A stretch of 64,000 nucleotides of DNA, from assembly GCF_040066175.1 (NCBI RefSeq), contig NZ_JBEAAM010000022.1, positions 1 through 64,000 on the forward strand, given 5' to 3'. Position 1 is the stretch's first letter. The number at the start of each line of letters is the position of its first letter. Source of the DNA: Solimonas sp040066175 (GTDB lineage Bacteria > Pseudomonadota > Gammaproteobacteria > Nevskiales > Nevskiaceae). Shown here in pieces: positions 26,383 to 34,448 of the stretch. The position numbers and the translations under genes are program-made. The notes under the pieces were generated by a model. That model had not been told where the DNA came from, did not search any database, and worked only from the letters and a program-made list of their open reading frames with translations.

Positions 26383-27219
26383 TTACGACTTGGGTTTGAC
26401 GAACTTCAGAGTCATGCGATCGCTCTCGCCGATCGCCAGGTACTTGTCGCGGTCGACCTCGCCCAGACGCAGGGTCGGCGGCAAGGTCCACACGCCTTTC
26501 GGGTGGTCGGCCGTGTCCCGCGGGTTGGCGTTGATCTCGGACTTTGCGGCCAGCACGAAGCCGGCGCGCTGCGCCATGGCGATGACGTAGTCCTCGCGCA
26601 TGTAGCCGCTGTCCTCCTGATCGGTGAGCGGACGACTCGCCGGCAGGCGATGGTCAACGACTCCCAGCACGCCGCCGGGCTTCAACGCCCGAAACATCGC
26701 CTGGAATGCTGCAACGACCCTGTCATCGCCGCCGCCGCGCATGTACCAGTTGTGCACGTTGCGGAAGGTCACCACCCGATCGGCGCTGCCTGGCGGGGCG
26801 ATGTCGGCATGCGCCGGCGGATTGAAGCTGGTGACGACGACCTGGTCGTAGACGGCCGGGTTCGTAGTGAGCTTGACCTCGAAATCCGCACGGCTTTCGC
26901 GGTAAAACTGTGAAGTCGAATCGCTATTGAAGTGCGCCGCGTACAGGTGGCCGTGTGTTCGCAGCAGCGGCGCGAGGATCTCCGTATACCAGCCCGAGGC
27001 CCCCGGCCAGATCTCGACCACGGTCATGCCGGGCTCGATGCCGAAGAATGTCAGTGTCTCCAGCGGATGCCGCGCCGCGTCGCGCTGCACGAAGTCGAGC
27101 GTGCGGTGCTTTCCGCTGATCGCGGCTTCGAGCGGGGACTCGGCCGCCGCTGACAGTGACAGGGCGCAGCACAGGACAGCCGCGGTAACGGTCACCGCCC
27201 GGATCGTTCGAAGTCTCAT
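26383..27219 (-). CDS. Exported class I SAM-dependent methyltransferase-like protein
   Basis: Protein of 278 aa with a signal peptide (VTAAVLCCALSLSAAAES, about 9-27), so it is predicted to be exported, which is odd for an S-adenosylmethionine enzyme. The Rossmann part has PGMTVVEIWPGASGWYTEIL (motif I, glycines partly replaced), VTFRNVHNW and LKPGGVLGVVDHR. It belongs to a known family of exported predicted methyltransferases of unknown substrate. Its start overlaps the CBS gene by four bases inside the ars operon. Confidence 0.75.
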   Translation of the reverse strand: MRLRTIRAVTVTAAVLCCALSLSAAAESPLEAAISGKHRTLDFVQRDAARHPLETLTFFGIEPGMTVVEIWPGASGWYTEILAPLLRTHGHLYAAHFNSDSTSQFYRESRADFEVKLTTNPAVYDQVVVTSFNPPAHADIAPPGSADRVVTFRNVHNWYMRGGGDDRVVAAFQAMFRALKPGGVLGVVDHRLPASRPLTDQEDSGYMREDYVIAMAQRAGFVLAAKSEINANPRDTADHPKGVWTLPPTLRLGEVDRDKYLAIGESDRMTLKFVKPKS

Positions 27220-27773
27220 GCCGCCACCTTCTGAAGGTCAGTGAGCCGCTCGAGGCGTGTCCGCGACACGATGCCGCGTACGAAACAGGCCCCGTCGTCC
27301 TGCGTCTCGATCACGAGCAGGTGCATCCACTCGGGATGCTGCGCGAACGTGAGCCGAAGGTCGCCGACCCGTTGGCGGCCCAGCGCATCCAGCGAGAGTT
27401 TCGGCAATGCTTCCCAGCGCACCATGATGTCGTCGACGAGCACGTCGCGGTGCAGGCAACTCTCATGGATGCAGTCGGTCCCCTGCAGGAACTGGATCGG
27501 CTTTTCGCCCTGGATGTCGTAAGACGTGATCAGTCCAATCACGACGCCTTCGGCGATCACGAGTAGCGAGCGCACGCCGGCCTGGATCATGTCCTGCAGC
27601 GCGTCGTCGATATGCCGGTCGCGCGCGACGCCCACCGGCTGGACGTGAGCAAAGTCGGTCATCACGGCCCGTGCTGAATCGTCATCCGTCAGGTGCAGCC
27701 CGTCGACCACGATCCGCCGCGGCAGGCGCGCCGGCATAGTGATCGATGCAAGGGGAACGGCGTGATAAGGCAT
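27216..27773 (-). CDS. CBS-domain protein
   Basis: Protein of 185 aa with two CBS motifs: DFAHVQPVGVARDRHIDDAL...LLVIAEGVVIGLITSYDIQG (about 40-90) and a second (about 110-180) ending GIVSRTRLERLTD. CBS pairs usually bind adenine nucleotides or S-adenosylmethionine and act as regulatory modules. It sits two bases from the transferase gene and overlaps the methyltransferase gene, so a regulatory role on the pathway or on the importer is plausible but unproven. Confidence 0.8.
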   Translation of the reverse strand: MPYHAVPLASITMPARLPRRIVVDGLHLTDDDSARAVMTDFAHVQPVGVARDRHIDDALQDMIQAGVRSLLVIAEGVVIGLITSYDIQGEKPIQFLQGTDCIHESCLHRDVLVDDIMVRWEALPKLSLDALGRQRVGDLRLTFAQHPEWMHLLVIETQDDGACFVRGIVSRTRLERLTDLQKVAA

Positions 27774-27774
27774 A

Positions 27775-28455
27775 TCAAGTCTCCACTGGATGAGCGCGCG
27801 AGACAGGCATGTCGCGCCCAATCTCCCATGAGGAATCGAGAAGGCCGGCAGCCACGGCTCGCCGCAGATCCGCGGGACGATCGATATCCCAATGCGTGTC
27901 CCGTTCGGTCCAGTCGCGCCCGAATGCCCAGCCGGCATCCCGGAGCCGACGCCGCGTGTCGGACATGACGGTCGTCCCGCCCCAGGCGATGTTCTGAAAA
28001 ACCGATTCGGGGAACGTGCGGGCGCCGACCAGCACGTAACCGCCATCTTCGGCAGGCGCAAACACCATACGGGTTTGCGTCAGAGCCGCCGCAGCGTCGC
28101 TGAGATCCAGGGGCGTCAGCGTCAGGCAGTCGGTGCCGATGAGGACGGCGCGCGAGTGGGCGGCCAGCAGAGCGCACATCGCATCCGCCATGCGGGCTCC
28201 CAGATCGGCACCACGCTGGGGCCGAACGCCGATGGGATAGCGGCGGCGCAGGTCGTTCCCGAAGCCGTCGCCGGAATCTCCCTCCGTATACAGCACGACA
28301 CGATCGACGCCCGCTTCGCATGCGGTCGACAGGGTGCGGTCGATGAGATGGCGCTGCAGTCGGGCGGCACGGCTGGCGCCGATCGCGGGAATCAGCCGCG
28401 TCTTGCTCAAGCCGGAAACCGGTGCTCTGGCCAGAATGCCGATCGCCGCGCTCAT
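27775..28455 (-). CDS. TIGR04282-type transferase associated with arsenosugar biosynthesis
   Basis: Protein of 226 aa of the DUF2064/TIGR04282 family: ILARAPVSGLSKTRLIPAIG (nucleotide-binding N-terminus), VLIGTDCLTLTPLDLSDAAA, FAPAEDGGYVLVG and WGGTTVMSDT. Members are glycosyl/nucleotidyltransferase-like and repeatedly accompany arsS, which is why they are linked to arsenosugar assembly. The usual second partner (TIGR04283-type transferase) is absent here. Confidence 0.82.
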   Translation of the reverse strand: MSAAIGILARAPVSGLSKTRLIPAIGASRAARLQRHLIDRTLSTACEAGVDRVVLYTEGDSGDGFGNDLRRRYPIGVRPQRGADLGARMADAMCALLAAHSRAVLIGTDCLTLTPLDLSDAAAALTQTRMVFAPAEDGGYVLVGARTFPESVFQNIAWGGTTVMSDTRRRLRDAGWAFGRDWTERDTHWDIDRPADLRRAVAAGLLDSSWEIGRDMPVSRAHPVET

Positions 28456-28464
28456 GGGGCTGTG

Positions 28465-29268
28465 TTACCGGCCCCGCGGTTTCGCATTGAGCATCCAGTC
28501 ATAGGACAGATGCTCGATCCGGAACGTGCCGCTGCGCAACTTCTGCCGGTCGGCGTCGCTGTCGGCGAGCAGTGTCGCCTGACTGGACAGCCAGTCCTGC
28601 AGCGTCTGTCCGTTCCCGGCGAAGTCGTCGCCATACCAACGGAAGATCTGCGAGAGGTAGAGCGCGCCATCCGCGGCGTTGTAGCGGTTTCGCGTCCGGT
28701 CGGACAGGAAGCGGCGCTGCTGATCGTCCAGCTGCGCATCGAGTTGCCCGGCCGTATACGGTTCCGGGCGCAGCGCCGGGCAGCCGATCGAGGCGCAGTT
28801 GACCGCGAAGTGCACGCGCGGATCGCGGTAGCGCGGACGCAGCGTGTCGTGCTCGACCCAGTCGAGCGTGCGCGTATCGCCGAGCAGCTGGAAGAACGGC
28901 TGTTTCCACGGCGAGCGCAGCAGAGAGCCCAGGTCGCGAATCGACTTCAGGTCCGGGTACTTGCTCAGGATCAGGTCCAGCGTGAAGCCGTTGTAGGCGT
29001 TGATCAGGAAGGCCATCTGCCGGGCGCGTGTCCAGCCGTCGAACTCGGACTGCGTGACTTTCGAAAAGTCGGCCAGCGTGGCCGTGAGCGCGGCCCGATC
29101 ACGGCGCAGGCCGTCGTAGTCGACGACGCTGGCGTGCCCGGACGCGACCCAGTGCACGTGCTGACCGAGCAGACGACCGTAGCTGTCGTAGCGGTGATCA
29201 AGCGCCGACGCGCCGCCGGCCGCAGTGAGGGTCGCGATCATCAGCAGTCTCCTGATCCAGTGCTTCAT
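28465..29268 (-). CDS. DUF547 protein, exported
   Basis: Protein of 267 aa with a signal peptide (LLMIATLTAAGGASALD). The DUF547 core is visible: MAFLINAYNGFTLDLILSKY, WVEHDTLRPRYRDPRVHFAV, NCASIGCPAL. The family has conserved Asn, His and Cys residues suggestive of a papain/transglutaminase-like fold, but no confirmed activity. It recurs in arsenosugar-type operons; its role there is unknown. It lies four bases after the flavoprotein gene. Confidence 0.85.
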   Translation of the reverse strand: MKHWIRRLLMIATLTAAGGASALDHRYDSYGRLLGQHVHWVASGHASVVDYDGLRRDRAALTATLADFSKVTQSEFDGWTRARQMAFLINAYNGFTLDLILSKYPDLKSIRDLGSLLRSPWKQPFFQLLGDTRTLDWVEHDTLRPRYRDPRVHFAVNCASIGCPALRPEPYTAGQLDAQLDDQQRRFLSDRTRNRYNAADGALYLSQIFRWYGDDFAGNGQTLQDWLSSQATLLADSDADRQKLRSGTFRIEHLSYDWMLNAKPRGR

Positions 29269-29271
29269 CGA

Positions 29272-31428
29272 TCAACCTCTTCGCCAAGCGTGGAAGCGCT
29301 CTACCCAGCGGAGCAAGCGTTCCGGCTTGTGCGCGGCCTTCCATTGTCCGGCCACGTACTTGCTCGACTCGGCCAGCGTCGGGTAGATGTGAATCGTGCC
29401 GAGGATCTTGCTCAGGCCGATGCCGTGACGCATCGCCAGTACGTACTCGGCGATCAGGTCGCCCGCATGCTCGCCGACGAGGGTCACGCCGAGGATGCGG
29501 TCCTTGCCCGGCACCGTGAGCACCTTGACCAGGCCGTGCGCCTCGCCGTCGGCGATCGCCCGATCCAGCTCCTCGATGTCGAACGTCGTGACTTCGTACG
29601 GGATGTTGCGTTCCTTCGCCTCGGTCTCGTTGAGGCCGACGCGAGCGACCTCCGGCTCGGTGAACGTCGCCCACGGAATCACCGAATAGTCGACCTTGAA
29701 CTTGCCACCGCGCAGCGCCAGCAGCGGCTCGAACAGGCTGTTGACCGCCGCGTACCAGGCCATGTGCGACGCCGTGTGCGTGAACTGGTAAGGACCGGCG
29801 GCATCGCCGACGGCGTAGATGTTCGGGAAGTTGGTCTGCAGGAATTCGTTGACCTCGATCGAGCGCGTCGTCTTGACGCCCAGCTCTTCGAGTCCGTAGC
29901 CCTTGAGCCGGGCGACACGGCCGACGGCGACGATGATCTGGTCGAACGGAATGCGCGTTTCCGCTCCGGCATGCTCGCAGACGAGGAGCTTTTCGCCGTT
30001 CTCGATGACGACCGCCTTGGCCTTGGTATCGACGCGCACGTCGATGCCCTCGGCGACGAAGCGCCTGCGCACGGCCTCGGACACCTCCGGGTCTTCCCGC
30101 AGCAGGATGCGCGGCAGCATCTCGACCTGCGTGACCTGCGCACCCAGGCGCGCGAACGCCTGGGTCAACTCCGAGCCGATCGGCCCGCCGCCGAGCACAA
30201 CCAGGCGACGTGGCAGCTCGCGCAGTTCCCACAACGTGTCGGACGTCAGGTAGCCTGCCTCGGCCAGGCCGGGAATCGGCGGCACGAAGGGCTGCGCGCC
30301 GGCCGCGATGACAATCGAACGTGCGGTCAGACGCTCGGTCCGTCCGTCATGCAGTGCAATCTCGACCGTCCAGGGATCGACCAGTCGCGCGGCGCCTTCG
30401 CGCACTTCGACCCCCAGCTCGGTGAAGCGTTCGACCGAATCGTGCGGCTCGACGGTGCGCACGACCGACTGCACGCGTTCCATCACGCGGGCGAAATCCG
30501 GCTTGACGGACACGTTCCCGAATCCGAACTCGCCGGCGCGCTGCAGGTGGCTGGCGAACTTCGCCGAACGGATCAGCGCTTTCGAGGGTACGCAGCCGGT
30601 GTTCAGGCAGTCGCCGCCCATCTTGTGCTTTTCGACCAGCGTGACCTTGGCCTTCACGGTGGCGGCGATGTAGGCGCTGACCAGACCGCCGCTGCCGCCG
30701 CCGATCACGATCATGTTGCGGTCGAAACGCGCGGGCCGGCGATACGGCGCGTAGACCCGCCGCGCCTTGATCGTGTCCACCAGCTTGCGCGCGATCAGCG
30801 GGAAGATCCCCAGCAGGACGAAGGCGCCGACCAGTCCGGGCGAGAGGATGCCGCGCAGCGACGTGAGCTGCGCCAGCTGCGTGCCGGCGTTCACATAGAC
30901 GACGGTGCCGGCGAGCATGCCGAGCTGGCTGACCCAGAAGAAGGTCCGCGCACTCATCTGCGTCAGTCCCAGCAGCAGATTGATCAGGAAGAACGGGATC
31001 GCCGGCACCAGGCGCAGCGTGAACAGGTAGAAAGCGCCGTCGCGCGCGATGCCGGCATTGATCGCCTTGAGGCGGTCACCGTAGCGTCGCTCGATGCCGT
31101 CACGGAACAGGTAGCGCGCGAACAGAAAGGCGCCGGTGGCGCCGGCGGTCGACGCGAACGACACCAGTACGGTGCCCCAGATGACACCGAAGATCGCGCC
31201 CGCCGCGAGCGTCAGCACCGCAGCGCCCGGGATCGACAGCGCCGTGACCAGGACGTAGATGCCGAAGAAGCCCGCGGTGACGAGGACTGGCTGCGCGTCG
31301 CGGTACGCAACCAGCGCACCGCGCTGGGACTGCAGGTACTCCAGAGAGAAATAGCGGTCCAGCCCGAGCGCGAAGAAGGCACCGACGAGGCTGGCGAGCA
31401 GAAGCAGCAGGACGATTCGTTTGGCCAT
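29272..31428 (-). CDS. VTT (TVP38/TMEM64) membrane domain fused to pyridine nucleotide-disulfide oxidoreductase
   Basis: A 718-aa fusion. Residues about 1-220 are a VTT/DedA-like membrane domain (VLTLAAGAIFGVIWGTVLVS; LRLVPAIPFFLINLLLGLTQ). Residues about 235-700 are a class I flavoprotein disulfide reductase: FAD motif VIGGGSGGLVSA, redox-active pair in GGDCLNTGCVPSK, NAD(P) motif VVLGGGPIGSELTQA and dimerisation GVTLVGEHAGDLI. It looks like MerA/LpdA but lacks an HMA domain and the C-terminal Cys pair of mercuric reductase. It sits within the ars operon, eight bases after the redoxin gene; perhaps a membrane-bound thiol or arsenical reductase (inference). Confidence 0.88.
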   Translation of the reverse strand: MAKRIVLLLLLASLVGAFFALGLDRYFSLEYLQSQRGALVAYRDAQPVLVTAGFFGIYVLVTALSIPGAAVLTLAAGAIFGVIWGTVLVSFASTAGATGAFLFARYLFRDGIERRYGDRLKAINAGIARDGAFYLFTLRLVPAIPFFLINLLLGLTQMSARTFFWVSQLGMLAGTVVYVNAGTQLAQLTSLRGILSPGLVGAFVLLGIFPLIARKLVDTIKARRVYAPYRRPARFDRNMIVIGGGSGGLVSAYIAATVKAKVTLVEKHKMGGDCLNTGCVPSKALIRSAKFASHLQRAGEFGFGNVSVKPDFARVMERVQSVVRTVEPHDSVERFTELGVEVREGAARLVDPWTVEIALHDGRTERLTARSIVIAAGAQPFVPPIPGLAEAGYLTSDTLWELRELPRRLVVLGGGPIGSELTQAFARLGAQVTQVEMLPRILLREDPEVSEAVRRRFVAEGIDVRVDTKAKAVVIENGEKLLVCEHAGAETRIPFDQIIVAVGRVARLKGYGLEELGVKTTRSIEVNEFLQTNFPNIYAVGDAAGPYQFTHTASHMAWYAAVNSLFEPLLALRGGKFKVDYSVIPWATFTEPEVARVGLNETEAKERNIPYEVTTFDIEELDRAIADGEAHGLVKVLTVPGKDRILGVTLVGEHAGDLIAEYVLAMRHGIGLSKILGTIHIYPTLAESSKYVAGQWKAAHKPERLLRWVERFHAWRRG

Positions 31429-31435
31429 CGTGGCC

Positions 31436-32272
31436 TCAGATACCGGCGCGATCGAGCGCGGCCAGGAACTCTGCCGGCTCGGGGCGGATGCGGTAGTTCT
31501 CGGTCAGGTCGCTGTAAACCACGCGCCCGCCGCTCGACGTGATGAACACCGTCGGCATCGGCACGTCCGAGTCGTAGCCCAGCGCCTGCATGCCCAGCGG
31601 CAGGCCGTTCTCGGCGAGGATGCCCAGGCAGGCGGCGGCGCGGTTGTCGCGGTCGGTGAGAAATCGCATCGGCACATCGAAACGCTTGGCCAGATCGACC
31701 GTGTGGTCCTGCGGCTGCGGGCTGATCAGGAAGACCTCGACACCGCGGGCCGCCAGCGTGCGGTACTGCGCCGCGACCTCGCGGATCTGCGCCATGCAGA
31801 ACGGACACCAGTTGCCGCGGAAGAACATCCACAGCGCCGGCTTGCCGGTGAGATCTCCGGATCGCAGAACGCGTCCCTCGATGTCCTCCAGCTCGAATGG
31901 CGGCAAGCCGCGGCCCACCGCGAGCACGCCCGCTTCCCGGTGCGCGAAACGCGAATACCACTGCGTGTAGATCAGCGACAGCGCGGCAAGGCCCAGTGCA
32001 ATCGCCGCCGGCAGCGCGAAGCCACCGAGCGCGACGGCCACCAGCGTCCCGACCACGCCCAGCGCGGGCATCCACCACAGCGACGCCTCGGTGCGCGCGA
32101 TCGGCGCGAGAAACAGGCGCGCGAAGAAGACCATTGGCACCCCGGCGGCAATCACGGTGCCCCACCACGCCGCGTCGGACGGCAGCTGGAACAGGCGCCA
32201 GGCCGCCAGCCCCAGCGCGGCAACCAAGGCGGTCATGAACGAGGAGATGAAGATCGACTTGAGAAGATTCAT
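31436..32272 (-). CDS. Membrane-anchored peroxiredoxin/thioredoxin-like protein
   Basis: Protein of 278 aa. Residues about 1-115 contain roughly four hydrophobic helices. The C-terminal half (about 120-275) is an AhpC/TSA-type thioredoxin fold with WMFFRGNWCPFCMAQIREV, i.e. a CPFC redox motif. The helix order suggests the redox domain is membrane-tethered; its side is not certain. It directly follows arsS (10 bases) and precedes the flavoprotein disulfide reductase, a natural electron-transfer pair. Confidence 0.82.
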   Translation of the reverse strand: MNLLKSIFISSFMTALVAALGLAAWRLFQLPSDAAWWGTVIAAGVPMVFFARLFLAPIARTEASLWWMPALGVVGTLVAVALGGFALPAAIALGLAALSLIYTQWYSRFAHREAGVLAVGRGLPPFELEDIEGRVLRSGDLTGKPALWMFFRGNWCPFCMAQIREVAAQYRTLAARGVEVFLISPQPQDHTVDLAKRFDVPMRFLTDRDNRAAACLGILAENGLPLGMQALGYDSDVPMPTVFITSSGGRVVYSDLTENYRIRPEPAEFLAALDRAGI

Positions 32273-32282
32273 GGAGATCCCG

Positions 32283-33311
32283 TCAGGTGGTGGCGCCGCC
32301 GCAGGATGAGCCCGCGCCGGCCGTGCAGCCGAAGCAGTGATTGGCGACGCGGATGCGGCGTGCCAACAGCTCTTTGGCGTCGAAATCGAAAATCGTCAGG
32401 GGTTTGGCGTCGCGCTGGACCGGCATGCCCAGCTGCTGGTTGAAGTCGCAGTCATACAGCGTGCCGTCCGGGCCGACGCTGATCAGGCTGCGGCACATGG
32501 CGTTTTCTGCCGCCGACGGATTGAAGGCGCCGACCAGCTTGTCCATGTAGCTGTCGTACTGCCCGGCCTTGCGCAGATGCAGGGCAAAGCGATTGATCGG
32601 CATGTTGGTGATCGTGAACAGCCGGTTGAAGACGACGCCGTATTGGGCGAGCAGGACGCGCTTGTAGTCGGCTTCGAGCGACGCCTGGGGCGCCGGCAGG
32701 TAGGGGCCGACCGGATTGAAGACGAGATCGAGGACCAGGCCGCTGTTCTCGGCCCCGTAGCCGAGCGCGTTGAGCTGCTTGAGACCGTCGATGCTCTTCC
32801 CGAACACGCCGCTGCCGCGCTGCTTGTCCGTGAACAGTTCCTGGTAGTACGGCAGGGATGACACCACTTCGACCCGATGGCGCGCAAAGAACTCGGGCAG
32901 ATACGCCTTGCTCGCACCGCTCTGCGGATGGCCGTCGAAGGTCACCGTCAGGTTGTGTCGGACCATCACCCGGCGGTGCAGGGCGGCGGCTCGTTCGACC
33001 AGCCAGTCGAAGTCGGGATGCAGCTCGGGCGCTCCTCCGGTCAGGTCCAGCGTCTGGATCTGCGGATGCGCGGCGAGGATCGCGGCGATGCGCTCGATCC
33101 CTTCGCGCGACAGAGCCTCGGTCCGCGCCGGCGAGGCATCGACGTGACAGTGCCGGCACGCCTGGTTGCACAGCTTGGTCAGATTGACCTGGAGCGTGTC
33201 GATACTCAGGGGCGTCAGGTTGACGCGACGCTCGCACAGGGTCCGCGTGAAGCTGTGGCGCGCAGGGACGGGGTCGTGTGTCTCCACGACCAGCGGAAAT
33301 GCAGCACTCAT
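32283..33311 (-). CDS. arsS: Arsenosugar biosynthesis radical SAM protein ArsS
   Basis: Radical S-adenosylmethionine enzyme, 342 aa. The [4Fe-4S] motif is Cys48-x3-Cys52-x2-Cys55 (LCNQACRHCHVDA); LDLTGGAPELHPDF follows. The C-terminal region carries CRSLISVGPDGTLYDCDFNQ and ends HCFGCTAGAGSSCGG, typical of ArsS, in which some members have selenocysteine where this protein has Cys. ArsS transfers a 5'-deoxyadenosyl group to dimethylarsenite in arsenosugar formation. It starts two bases after the arsM stop. Confidence 0.93.
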   Translation of the reverse strand: MSAAFPLVVETHDPVPARHSFTRTLCERRVNLTPLSIDTLQVNLTKLCNQACRHCHVDASPARTEALSREGIERIAAILAAHPQIQTLDLTGGAPELHPDFDWLVERAAALHRRVMVRHNLTVTFDGHPQSGASKAYLPEFFARHRVEVVSSLPYYQELFTDKQRGSGVFGKSIDGLKQLNALGYGAENSGLVLDLVFNPVGPYLPAPQASLEADYKRVLLAQYGVVFNRLFTITNMPINRFALHLRKAGQYDSYMDKLVGAFNPSAAENAMCRSLISVGPDGTLYDCDFNQQLGMPVQRDAKPLTIFDFDAKELLARRIRVANHCFGCTAGAGSSCGGATT

Positions 33312-33313
33312 GA

Positions 33314-34363
33314 TCAGCAGCAGCCGGTCTTCGCGCCGACTGAGGGGGTCTGTGCGATCGCCGGCGTGCTGCAGTCGAACAGTCCGAAGTGCGTGGACCG
33401 GTCGCCGGTCACGCGAAAGTGCGGTGCGTAGCGGCTGCGCCGCAGCATGTCGGCCGTGTTGCCGCAGACCAGCATGGGCCGGCCCGCCTCGAAGCGGTGG
33501 TGATCGTCAAGCACGTAGGCGTGCGGATGCTCAGGCAGCGTGCCCAGATAGGTCGCGACCTCGCCGAAGTCCTCGCAGCGGTCTTCGAGCGGCAGCTTGA
33601 ACGCCCGGATCGTCATCGAGTGAAAGCGAACGAAGCCGATCATGCGCTCGATGTCCGGATTGTTGATCGCCAGCGGCGCGCTGGTGACCACGCGCGCGTC
33701 GAGACAGCCGACCTGCGCCATCAGCCGGCGGAAGTCCTCGACGTACAGAGCGCCGCCCAGGCACTCGCCCAGCAACAGGGGATCGCGGGCCAGCGCCGCC
33801 GGGATGCGGCGGTCGGCGAACACGTCGGAGAAGTACAGCTCACCGCCGGGCTTGAGCACACGGAAGATCTCGCGGAATACGCGTGCCTTGTCCGGCGACA
33901 GGTTCAGCACGCAGTTGGAGACGACGACGTCGACCGAATCGTCGGCAATGCCAGCTGCCTCAAGGTCCTCGATGTAGCCGTGGCGGAAGTCGACGTTGCC
34001 GTAGCCGTACTTGTCGGCGTGATAGCCGACGTGGCGACGCGCGACGGCCAGTTGCTCGTCCGTCATGTCGACGCCGATCACGCGGCCCTGCGCGCCGACC
34101 AGACGCGACAGCAGGTAGCAGTCGCGGCCGGAGCCGCAGCCGAGGTCGAGCACCGTCGCGCCGTCCAGTGCGGAGGGCAGCGGCGAGCCGCAGCCGTAGA
34201 AGCGGTCGCGAACTTCGGGGTGGATGTCGCCGAGGAGAGCCGCCAGATGCCGGGGCATCGCGTCGGCCAGGCAGCAGGCCGAGGTCTGCAGGTCCGCAGA
34301 CGATCTCAGCACCTCGCCGTAGTAGTGCCGGACCGCGTCCAGCGATTCGTGTGCGTCCGCCAT
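33314..34363 (-). CDS. arsM: Arsenite S-adenosylmethionine methyltransferase ArsM
   Basis: Methylates As(III) to mono- and dimethylarsenicals. The product is 349 aa from the chosen start. Motif I is VLDLGCGSGRD. The As-binding cysteines are Cys30/Cys31 (TSACC), Cys151 (SNCVLNLSPDK) and Cys201 (GECLGGALY), the set expected for an active enzyme. A further Cys pair ends the protein (KTGCC). ATG 34363 is chosen, with GAGG ten bases upstream; an ATG at 34381 would fall inside a perfect dyad. First gene of the 13-gene operon. Confidence 0.93.
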   Translation of the reverse strand: MADAHESLDAVRHYYGEVLRSSADLQTSACCLADAMPRHLAALLGDIHPEVRDRFYGCGSPLPSALDGATVLDLGCGSGRDCYLLSRLVGAQGRVIGVDMTDEQLAVARRHVGYHADKYGYGNVDFRHGYIEDLEAAGIADDSVDVVVSNCVLNLSPDKARVFREIFRVLKPGGELYFSDVFADRRIPAALARDPLLLGECLGGALYVEDFRRLMAQVGCLDARVVTSAPLAINNPDIERMIGFVRFHSMTIRAFKLPLEDRCEDFGEVATYLGTLPEHPHAYVLDDHHRFEAGRPMLVCGNTADMLRRSRYAPHFRVTGDRSTHFGLFDCSTPAIAQTPSVGAKTGCC

Positions 34364-34376
34364 GGAATCCATACCT

Positions 34377-34395
34377 CGCATTCAAGTCGAATGCG
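34377..34395. promoter_or_regulatory. Perfect inverted repeat in the arsM/araC-type divergent region
   Basis: CGCATTC-AAGTC-GAATGCG: 7-bp perfect arms with a 5-base centre, 14 bases before the arsM start codon and about 53 before the divergent AraC-type gene. It is well placed to be an operator for the arsM operon, or a 5' leader hairpin. A TAGTAT hexamer just upstream (minus strand) could be the -10. AraC proteins usually bind direct repeats, so another factor may bind it. Confidence 0.55.
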
Positions 34396-34448
34396 GCGAT
34401 ACTAGGTCGCCACGCGCAACTGCTTGAACGGTTTGGAGTCCGTGTTTT

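Noticed and set aside
29272..31428. Calling the flavoprotein mercuric reductase (MerA)
   Set aside because: No N-terminal heavy-metal domain and no C-terminal Cys pair; it has a VTT membrane domain and sits in the ars operon.
32283..33311. Selenocysteine in ArsS
   Set aside because: The SSxGG position is an ordinary Cys codon and no in-frame TGA interrupts the gene.
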